Source of the DNA: Nanobdellota archaeon
GTDB lineage: Archaea; Nanobdellota; Nanobdellia; Pacearchaeales; GW2011-AR1
DNA: 10,623 nt
Direction of reading: 5' to 3'
Assembly: GCA_030704765.1 (NCBI GenBank)
Contig: JAUYDD010000021.1
Location: forward strand, 1 to 10,623
In this document: positions 1-6,043 of the stretch, piece by piece
Numbering within the stretch: position 1 is the first letter of the stretch
How the letters are laid out: every line of letters starts with the position of its first letter
Notes under the pieces: model-generated
The model's input: only the letters and a program-made list of their open reading frames with translations
Databases searched by the model: none
Told to the model about the DNA's origin: nothing
Made by a program: the position numbers and the translations under genes

Positions 1-3000
1 ATTAAAACTTCCTGTAAATTTATTGCTTAAATTACCTATTGGCTCAAAACCTTTTCCATTGTTCCATGTCTTTGTTTCATAACAATTAATATCGTTCTGC
101 AGCATATAACTTGCAGTTAAATCATTTTTCATGTTTTGAAGTTCTTGGCAGTGGAGAATTGGAATTGTTGTTTTTTTTATGAATTCTGCTTGGGTAAGTT
201 CTTTATCTTCAGTAATAATTTTCTCAAATAAACTATCACCATTAGAATCTATCTCAAGAGTTACTCCTTCTCCTCCTTGAGAAATGACTCCCCAATCAAC
301 AGTATATTGATAAACCGTATTATTTGAAATAGGAATATCAAACGCATCGAATTTATCAGTTGATTCTTTTCCAGTAAAAGTTATTGTTAATCCATATATT
401 CCTGCAGTTGTACCAACAATATTATAATGATAAACAGATGAAGGATCAGATAAAAAAACAGTCTTACTTTCATTGTCATAAATTGAAAATGGAATCTCTT
501 CTTTTATTACCCCATTTACTATTCCTGTAACATTTCCATTAGAATCATAAACTCTTAACTCACCTGAGCTATGCTCCTGGATTTTAATAGTTGAGTTTAA
601 TGTTAAATCTATTTGAGACAATTCTTTTTTAATAGATTTAAATGTTTCATTATTAACAGGTCTTGAAAAAAAGCTTGTATAACTATCTCCTTTCAGTTCA
701 AGAACTACTTCTTTATTAAATGGATTGAAATCCGATATTTTTTTTACCTCAATTTTATCCCCTGCATATATTTTTGGTGTGGAAACAATTCTGTTATCAT
801 TTGAAATAGATATGTAGTATAAATATTCATCATTTTCATGCAAAGAATCAACAGAGGCAGTTAGCCAATAGTTATAGGGAAATGAACAAGGTTCTAAATA
901 AAATACTTCTGCAATCATATTAGAAAAATAAATATTATCAAAAGGATTTATAATAATCTGCTCACCAGCACCTGCCAAATCTTTTACAGGAGAGGGGTAT
1001 ACACCCTGCTGAATTATTGCCCTGAAATTTTGTTCAGAACCTTTTTGTTGTATTGTAATTTTATATTTTGCTACTGAACTAGCATCAATACCTGAAGTTA
1101 TTAATGTTACAAAAGAATTAGCTACTGCTTCTCCAGTGGGTGATTTAATAGGTGAATCTGAATTAATAGATCCTACTGTAAATAGCCCTAAGAAGAATTT
1201 TAAAGGATCCCAATTAAATTTTGCTTTTTCAATATTTTTTACAGTTATCCATCCATCTACATCTCTTATTATATTAGAATCATTAATCACATCAGGAACA
1301 TAAATAGGAATCATTTTTCCTTCACCAGCTGGAAAAGTTCCATTGGGTATTATTATTCCTCCTCTGTCAATAAGAGGAACACTAGTAAGATAATATTTTG
1401 GAACAACCCTAATATCTTTTTCTCTATCATTGACATTTAATCCTGTTCCTAAATCTATATTTGTATTCCAATTCCCTTCCTGCGTTCTATATGTACAAAA
1501 GAAATGGTAATTTCCTTGTTTGCTAAGCAAACTATAGATATTTCCTGAATAAGAATAATTACTATAAGGAGCAATAGTTATATTTCTTTGCCAATAAAAA
1601 TCAATAACTACATTATCTGGATCTCTTCCTCCAACTGTCAATACATCCAGTGTAACAGGGCTTGCTCCATTATTTTTTATCTTGAATTCAGCACTTAAAA
1701 TATCACTTGTATCATATTCACTTTTTACAGGATTTATTTTTAATGGAGAAGTTATTACTATAGATATAGGAGAGGCTTCTTTTTGAATATAAGCATCTCT
1801 TCTGCATGTTGTATTTATAGTTTGCGACCAAGAAACTATTTTATAACCGCTCATAGAAGCTGTAAAACTCCAGGTTCCTACAGATCCTGTAATTGTAACA
1901 TAACCATTAGAATCTGTTACTACATCAAAATATTTTCCAGAAGCATCTGTTCCATTAACTCTTGCTCCAGGAATTATTTGTCCATTAACACTTCCTTCAT
2001 GGACATAAAGAGTAAGTGTTGCTTGCGGAAGAGGTTGATTCACAACTATTGTATCCATAGCAAAATTCGTTGCATTATCATCATCAGATATTCCTAATAT
2101 CGCAGTATAAGTTCCAGGATTAGTGTAAGTATGTATTTTTGTTGCAGGAGGATTTCCATTTCCAGAATAATTTGTTCCATCTCCTGTAACCAAAGCCCAT
2201 ATTGTTATTGAACCATCACTATCACTTGCTCCTAAAGAAAATGTAACATTTAAAGGAGCATTTCCAGTTTTTGGGTCTGCAGATAAAGAAGATATTGGGG
2301 GCTGGTTAATAGAACCCACATTTATTGTATCTAAGCAAGCATTTGAAAATTTACCTTTATTATCTTTAACCATAAATGCAACACTATAGCTTCCTGAATT
2401 AGTATAATTATAAGTTTTTGTTGCAGGAGGATTTCCATTTCCTGAATAGTCTGCATTTCCATCACCAGTAACATCTAAAACCCAAGCAGCAATACTGCCA
2501 TCAGGATCATTTCCACTCAAAGAAAAAGTTACAAAAAGAGGTGCTTTTCCAGAACGAGGACTTGAAGATAAAGAGCATGTTGGAATTTGGTTTTTTGCAT
2601 TTACAGTTATTGTTTTCATGCTAAAAACATTTACATTGCCATTATCAAAAACAGATAATATTGCGCTATATGTTCCGTTGTTTGCATAGGTATGAAATTT
2701 TGTTGATGGAGGATTTCCATTTCCTGAATCTGAAGTTCCATCGCCATAATCCAATATCCAATTTGCTATATAGCCATCTGAATCACTTGCATTTAAACTA
2801 AATCCAACTGTTAGTGGAGCATCTCCTATCAAAGGGCTTGCAGATAAAGAAGCTGTTGGCGGATCGTTTGAACCTACATTTATTGTATCTAAACAAGGAT
2901 TTGAATTAGCACCTTTATTATCACTTACTATAAATGCAACACTATAACTTCCAGGATTATTATAAGTATAGGTTTTTGTTGAAGGAGGATTTCCTGTTCC

Positions 3001-3852
3001 TGAATAGTCTGCATTTCCATCACCAGTAACATCTAATACCCATGCACCAATTGAGCCATCTGAATCACTTGCACCAAGATTAAATGTGACAGTTAAAGGA
3101 GCATTTCCAGAACGAGGACTTGAAGATAAAGAGCATGTTGGAATTTGATTTACAGTGCATACTCCATTTGAACATCCATTTGAGCAAGTCTGAACTAATT
3201 GCTCATCTGTGTAAGAATTATTAAAACAAGTGTTGCTAGAACAACCTTTATTATAACATGTTCTTGAATGATAAACATTTCCACTTTTGCAATAATTACT
3301 TCCAAAACTATCACAATAACTACTTCCACAATCATCACCATGATAACCAGAATTACAGTCAGGAGTCTCACACCATTCTAAACAGCTATCAGCATCGTAA
3401 TTACCACAAATTTGTTTGTAATTTCCAGAGCATCTTGTTGTTCCTGAAGATGAGCACTCATTTGTGCATAAGCTTGTTGTTGTAAAAGATAGGACATTTC
3501 CATGAGACCATCCAGCACTATTATGAGCCCAAGCTCTAAAATAATAAGTTCTTCCAGGAGTTAAACCAGTAAGATAATAACTAAAATAATTTCCAGCAAC
3601 ACCAGTACTGTTTGTCCACCCGTCTGAACAAGAAGATGTAGTTCCCCAATCAAACCTTCTTTCATTAATAGTCCCTCCCCCATTATTAGTTACACGACCA
3701 TTTAGAGCAGCAGCATTTCCTGACACATAGCTTGCACTTAGGGTTTCAACAGAAGGCAAAGAAGCAGCATTAACAAAACTAATATTAAATAAAATTAAAG
3801 ATGCAATTAATAAAATCAATGCAAATATTTTTTGATGTTTATTAATTAACAT
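1..3852 (-). CDS. Secreted modular surface protein with FN3-like, Cys-rich, four PKD and GLUG-type segments (C-terminus beyond left edge)
   Basis: I read this frame codon by codon from the ATG at 3852 to base 1 and found no stop, giving 1284 residues of a partial protein. Residues 1-29 are a signal peptide (basic start, hydrophobic stretch 9-27, VNA|AS cleavage). An FN3-like domain follows at about 33-125 (motif LTPGRTYYFRAWA), then a Cys-rich stretch at 128-232 likely held by disulfides. Four PKD domains lie at about 238-328, 332-416, 424-514 and 518-604, each with a GNGNPP-like turn and a GxYS/T strand motif. A carboxypeptidase-regulatory-like beta domain sits at 611-690, another beta-rich domain at about 695-810, and the start of a GLUG-type repeat (SYMLQNDIN...GFEPIG) from about 1245. 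The architecture implies an exported adhesion or cell-surface protein; its ligand is unknown. The start lies one base after the upstream gene's TAA, so translation is probably coupled. Confidence 0.88.
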   Translation of the reverse strand, partial: MLINKHQKIFALILLIASLILFNISFVNAASLPSVETLSASYVSGNAAALNGRVTNNGGGTINERRFDWGTTSSCSDGWTNSTGVAGNYFSYYLTGLTPGRTYYFRAWAHNSAGWSHGNVLSFTTTSLCTNECSSSGTTRCSGNYKQICGNYDADSCLEWCETPDCNSGYHGDDCGSSYCDSFGSNYCKSGNVYHSRTCYNKGCSSNTCFNNSYTDEQLVQTCSNGCSNGVCTVNQIPTCSLSSSPRSGNAPLTVTFNLGASDSDGSIGAWVLDVTGDGNADYSGTGNPPSTKTYTYNNPGSYSVAFIVSDNKGANSNPCLDTINVGSNDPPTASLSASPLIGDAPLTVGFSLNASDSDGYIANWILDYGDGTSDSGNGNPPSTKFHTYANNGTYSAILSVFDNGNVNVFSMKTITVNAKNQIPTCSLSSSPRSGKAPLFVTFSLSGNDPDGSIAAWVLDVTGDGNADYSGNGNPPATKTYNYTNSGSYSVAFMVKDNKGKFSNACLDTINVGSINQPPISSLSADPKTGNAPLNVTFSLGASDSDGSITIWALVTGDGTNYSGNGNPPATKIHTYTNPGTYTAILGISDDDNATNFAMDTIVVNQPLPQATLTLYVHEGSVNGQIIPGARVNGTDASGKYFDVVTDSNGYVTITGSVGTWSFTASMSGYKIVSWSQTINTTCRRDAYIQKEASPISIVITSPLKINPVKSEYDTSDILSAEFKIKNNGASPVTLDVLTVGGRDPDNVVIDFYWQRNITIAPYSNYSYSGNIYSLLSKQGNYHFFCTYRTQEGNWNTNIDLGTGLNVNDREKDIRVVPKYYLTSVPLIDRGGIIIPNGTFPAGEGKMIPIYVPDVINDSNIIRDVDGWITVKNIEKAKFNWDPLKFFLGLFTVGSINSDSPIKSPTGEAVANSFVTLITSGIDASSVAKYKITIQQKGSEQNFRAIIQQGVYPSPVKDLAGAGEQIIINPFDNIYFSNMIAEVFYLEPCSFPYNYWLTASVDSLHENDEYLYYISISNDNRIVSTPKIYAGDKIEVKKISDFNPFNKEVVLELKGDSYTSFFSRPVNNETFKSIKKELSQIDLTLNSTIKIQEHSSGELRVYDSNGNVTGIVNGVIKEEIPFSIYDNESKTVFLSDPSSVYHYNIVGTTAGIYGLTITFTGKESTDKFDAFDIPISNNTVYQYTVDWGVISQGGEGVTLEIDSNGDSLFEKIITEDKELTQAEFIKKTTIPILHCQELQNMKNDLTASYMLQNDINCYETKTWNNGKGFEPIGNLSNKFTGSFN
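2035..3150 (-). repeat. Tandem 558-bp duplication of a two-PKD-domain unit
   Basis: The segment 2593-3150 (PKD1+PKD2) is repeated as 2035-2592 (PKD3+PKD4) with an offset of exactly 558 bp, or 186 codons. Nucleotide identity is local: roughly 40 bases match perfectly around 3001 against 2443, and about 44 bases match around 3109 against 2551. PKD1 and PKD3 are roughly four fifths identical as proteins and share the CLDTINVGS end. PKD2 and PKD4 have diverged more. The pattern suggests an in-frame duplication of the pair with uneven later change or gene conversion. Confidence 0.85.
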
Positions 3853-3853
3853 T

Positions 3854-4393
3854 TTATCTATCCCTCACAAATTGCTCTTCTAAACCAAGTATCAATTCTT
3901 TGTATTGCTGATGACCTTTCCCATAATTCTTAGACAGAATACTAGCAGCTACATTTCTTAATTTTTCATACACTGATCTCCAGATATTTTGAGCATCTTC
4001 CCTTGATTCTATTGCCTGAACAATTGCAGGTCCTTTTTTTTGATATAACACATAATCTCTTTTTCCGCTAAAAGATTTTAATATATGTTCTTTAGTAAGA
4101 ATCTTCATTGCTCTAAACTCAAGCGAATCTCTTGGCAAACCAATTGCATCTAAGCAAGCTGTTGTTACATAACAGCAAGAATCTCCGCCTCCACCAGAAC
4201 TTCCTCCTCCAGATGATCCTGAACTACTGGAATTACCAGAAGACCTATTAGATTCAGCATTTCTTTCTGCCTCTGATCTACTCCAGCCATATCCTTTATA
4301 TTCTCTATCACTTTCTTTAATAGTTTCTGTGTGGATAGTTGGACCTATACCTAAAATAAATGATGATTCTTTTGAATGTTCATGTTTTCCCAT
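3854..4393 (-). CDS. CFI-box-like protein with Ser/Gly-rich linker
   Basis: This 179-residue protein has three parts. Residues 1-49 are polar and charged. Residues 50-70 are an almost pure Ser/Gly linker. Residues 73-179 start with the motif CCYVTTACLDAIGLP and continue as an amphipathic helical domain (IVQAI, IWRSVYEKL, YKELILGLEEQF). I recognise this as similar to the CFxTTA 'CFI-box' C-terminal domain found in many bacterial, archaeal and phage proteins, whose function I do not know. The adjacent Cys73-Cys74 and Cys80 could bind metal or form disulfides; this is inference. No signal peptide or membrane segment is visible. The TAA stop is one base from the ATG of the giant surface protein, so the two are very likely co-expressed and may act together. 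A purine-rich AAGGAAG lies about 10 bases before the ATG and is a weak ribosome-site candidate. Confidence 0.82.
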   Translation of the reverse strand: MGKHEHSKESSFILGIGPTIHTETIKESDREYKGYGWSRSEAERNAESNRSSGNSSSSGSSGGGSSGGGGDSCCYVTTACLDAIGLPRDSLEFRAMKILTKEHILKSFSGKRDYVLYQKKGPAIVQAIESREDAQNIWRSVYEKLRNVAASILSKNYGKGHQQYKELILGLEEQFVRDR

Positions 4394-4405
4394 TTTATTT
4401 TACTT

Positions 4406-4428
4406 CCTTACACTCTATTTCATTTTTC
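4406..4428 (-). promoter_or_regulatory. Leader motif, copy 1 (matches 9180-9202)
   Basis: Read on the minus strand this is GAAAAATGAAATAGAGT followed by GTAAGG. The first 17 bases are identical to a sequence at 9186-9202, and the following bases are also similar. Here the 17-mer ends 18 bases before the ATG of the CFI-box gene; the other copy ends 17 bases before the ATG of a small open frame. The shared sequence and near-equal spacing suggest a translational or regulatory leader element rather than chance. It contains a two-codon frame, ATG AAA TAG. Confidence 0.4.
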
Positions 4429-4442
4429 ATTTTTAATTTCAT

Positions 4443-4838
4443 CTACACTCCCACCATTGAAGTTGGATTTAATCCATAACAAGCTTCTTGTAAAACATTT
4501 TGTGAAACATCTTGTAAAGCTCCTTGTAAATTCTTAGATGCAAAGCCATTTACTTTGTAATCCCTAATATAATCCTCAATTTTCTTTTTTGCACCAGGAG
4601 ATACTCGCATTTCAAAATAAGATATGAACCCCCTACATCCAACTCTTACCCTGAATGTTCTTCGAATCTCATCATAATATTGGATTTTTGCTTCAAATCC
4701 ATTAACCTTATTTCTTGGAATAAATTTTCCGCTATTTACAGCTTCTACCCCAGCCAAAGATTCTAAATCTCTAAAAAATTCAAACATACCTTTAGGAATT
4801 GAATGATTTCTTCCATCAGGCCGTATTGTTTTTTTCAT
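4443..4838 (-). CDS. Hypothetical protein, 131 residues, first gene of the surface-protein operon
   Basis: I do not recognise this protein. It is small, basic and soluble, with no signal peptide or membrane segment. The N-terminus (MKKTIRPDGRNHSIPKG) is Arg/Lys-rich and polar. The centre (about residues 45-80) looks like alternating beta strands: FEAKIQYYDEI, FRVRVGCRGF and SYFEMRV. The C-terminal third is helical (KKKIEDYIRDY) and ends in a Gln/Asn-rich stretch. A basic beta-rich core of this size could bind nucleic acid, but nothing in the sequence proves it. The gene is first behind a good minus-strand archaeal promoter at about 4889-4906 and is followed after 49 bases by the CFI-box gene. 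Its TAG is followed directly and in frame by ATG and 15 more sense codons to a TAA at 4395, possibly a remnant extension or an upstream mini-frame. Confidence 0.7.
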   Translation of the reverse strand: MKKTIRPDGRNHSIPKGMFEFFRDLESLAGVEAVNSGKFIPRNKVNGFEAKIQYYDEIRRTFRVRVGCRGFISYFEMRVSPGAKKKIEDYIRDYKVNGFASKNLQGALQDVSQNVLQEACYGLNPTSMVGV

Positions 4839-4888
4839 TTTATAATCAAATTTTTTTACATTTTTATTTAATTTCTTTAATCTCCATA

Positions 4889-4906
4889 GATTTATATATC
4901 TTTTCC
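4889..4906 (-). promoter_or_regulatory. Archaeal promoter (BRE + TATA) for the surface-protein operon
   Basis: On the minus strand a purine-rich BRE (GGAAAAG) is followed by the TATA box ATATATAAA. Transcription should begin about 26 bases further on, near 4870, giving a leader of roughly 30 bases before the ATG at 4838. The core ATTTATATATCT (4890-4901, plus strand) recurs exactly at 4949-4960, so each half of this divergent region carries a similar box. Confidence 0.6.
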
Positions 4907-4942
4907 TTATACTATATATATTACCTTATAATATATAAAAAT

Positions 4943-4958
4943 AGTAAAATTTATATAT
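4943..4958 (+). promoter_or_regulatory. Archaeal promoter (BRE + TATA) for the RNA-like element
   Basis: A purine-rich AGTAAAA precedes the TATA box TTTATATAT at 4950-4958. Initiation 25-28 bases downstream of the box centre falls at about 4980-4985, which is where the base-paired element starts. The box is too far from the ATG at 5127 to make a short leader for the PhoU-like gene, so its product is either a separate small RNA or a leader of about 145 bases. Confidence 0.5.
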
Positions 4959-4980
4959 CTAGGATAATTTATTAAATTAG

Positions 4981-5080
4981 AAGAAAACAGTATCTGTCTG
5001 ATGTGAATTGAAAGTCAAAGCCTAGACCTTGATGATGAAAATCATCAACTTATCTCCTCTACAGATGCTCTCACGAATAA
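4981..5080 (+). ncRNA. Candidate structured RNA between divergent promoters (separate ncRNA or 5' leader)
   Basis: This stretch is visibly less AT-rich than its flanks and folds compactly. P1 is nine pairs: 4989-4997 (AGTATCTGT) with 5061-5069 (ACAGATGCT), including one G-U pair. Inside it is a perfect eight-pair hairpin, 5029-5036 with 5041-5048, closed by a GAAA (GNRA) tetraloop. GTGA at 5003-5006, inside P1, can also pair with TCAC at 5071-5074 just outside it, which would make a pseudoknot. A strong BRE/TATA lies at the right distance upstream, and an A/T-rich stretch with short T runs follows 5080. It is not a tRNA, and I could not fit it to a box C/D, hammerhead or fluoride-riboswitch consensus. 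The class is unknown to me. Confidence 0.45.
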
Positions 5081-5094
5081 ATTAATAATTATTA

Positions 5095-5104
5095 AAATTT
5101 ATTT
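5095..5104 (+). promoter_or_regulatory. Weak TATA box giving a leaderless start for the PhoU-like gene
   Basis: The A/T run AAATTTATTT is centred about 26 bases before the ATG at 5127, the normal archaeal distance from TATA to start site. No Shine-Dalgarno sequence is present before the ATG (the spacer is CAAATAACAATAAAAA), which fits a leaderless mRNA. This would make the upstream structured RNA an independent transcript. The box is hard to tell from the generally A/T-rich background. Confidence 0.35.
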
Positions 5105-5126
5105 AATAAACAAATAACAATAAAAA

Positions 5127-6041
5127 ATGAAAAGAAAAGCAATTCAATTGGCAAATCAAACAATAGTGATAAGTTTACCATCAAAATGGGTAAAAGAGCA
5201 AGGAATAAAGAAAGGTGATGATATTGATGTTGAAGAGAGGGGGAAGGAATTAATAATAAATTCTAAGGGGTCTAATGAGGAGGAAAAAATAGAAATTGAT
5301 ATAAGTGGGTTAAATGAAAGAACTGTTAGGTGGATATTGTCAGGATTACAAAAAAAAGGTTATGATGAAATAATAGTAAAATATGACAAATCAATTATTG
5401 TTAAAACAATAGAAGAACTAATTAAAGATTTATTTACAGGATTTATTATATCAGAACAATCTGAAAATAGATGTGTATTAAAATCAATATCAAAAAGTCT
5501 AGAAAACGAATTTGATACAACCTTGAGAAGAGCTTTTTTGGTAACCCTTTCTATGGGAGAAAGTTGCTTAGAGACAATAAAAAGGGGAAATCTAGGAAAT
5601 CTCAAAGAATTAATATCTCTCGAACATACTAACAATCAGCTTACTAATTTTTGTGAAAGAATATTAAATAAATGGGGTTATGATGATTATAAACAAACTT
5701 GTTTCATGTATGTTATTGTATGGAATCTAGAAAAAATTTGTGATGAATATAAATACATCTGCGAATATCTATCTGAAAATAATAAATTAAAAATTAGAAA
5801 AGAAGTCATTGAATTATTTGAGAAAACAAATATTTTCCTAAATTCTTATTATGAAATATTTTATAAGTTTGATATAAAAAAATTAAGCAAATTAGCTGAA
5901 GAAAAAAAGGAAATCGAAAAAAAAGCTATAAAATTTTATAAAACAAAAGAATGCAAGGAGACGATTATTATAAATCATCTTTTAAATATTATATCTAAAG
6001 TTGTTGATTTTTCTACTTCTATGATTATCCTAAAGATGTAA
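5127..6041 (+). CDS. AbrB/SpoVT-PhoU fusion regulator, archaeal type
   Basis: The first 46 or so residues match the SpoVT/AbrB swapped-hairpin DNA-binding domain in its archaeal PhoU form: RKAIQLANQTIVISLPSKWV, then KEQGIKKGDDIDVEE and KELIIN. A short beta/alpha linker (about 55-90) leads to a long helical C-terminal region (about 105-304) of charged amphipathic helices, as in PhoU three-helix bundles. In characterised relatives, PhoU proteins regulate phosphate uptake and bind metal clusters on their helices. The acidic metal motifs are not obvious here, so a phosphate role is inferred from the family only. No phosphate transporter gene lies nearby. The length of 304 residues is usual for the archaeal fusion. 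Its TAA ends two bases before the convergent kinase gene's stop. Confidence 0.85.
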   Translation: MKRKAIQLANQTIVISLPSKWVKEQGIKKGDDIDVEERGKELIINSKGSNEEEKIEIDISGLNERTVRWILSGLQKKGYDEIIVKYDKSIIVKTIEELIKDLFTGFIISEQSENRCVLKSISKSLENEFDTTLRRAFLVTLSMGESCLETIKRGNLGNLKELISLEHTNNQLTNFCERILNKWGYDDYKQTCFMYVIVWNLEKICDEYKYICEYLSENNKLKIRKEVIELFEKTNIFLNSYYEIFYKFDIKKLSKLAEEKKEIEKKAIKFYKTKECKETIIINHLLNIISKVVDFSTSMIILKM

Positions 6042-6043
6042 AA

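Noticed and set aside
1783..2097. Plus-strand open frame of 104 codons inside the surface protein gene.
   Set aside because: It is Cys/Ser/Ile-rich, with no start signal and no domain. It is the complement of a continuous minus-strand frame with clear domains.
3258..3485. Plus-strand His/Asn-rich open frame of 75 codons.
   Set aside because: Its composition comes from reading the Cys/Ser-rich region of the surface protein on the wrong strand.
5001..5020. GTGAATTGAAAG resembles the end of many CRISPR repeats (ATTGAAA-type).
   Set aside because: There is a single copy, with no spacers, no second repeat and no cas genes. It is better explained as part of the folded RNA-like element.
4989..5069. 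tRNA, box C/D RNA or hammerhead ribozyme at the structured element.
   Set aside because: No T-arm consensus was found. The box C-like TGATGA lacks a well-placed box D. CTGATG followed by GAAA cannot be arranged into the three hammerhead stems with a proper cleavage site.
5360..5635. Minus-strand open frame of 91 codons.
   Set aside because: It lies wholly within the AbrB-PhoU gene, which has recognisable domains on the other strand, and has no promoter of its own.
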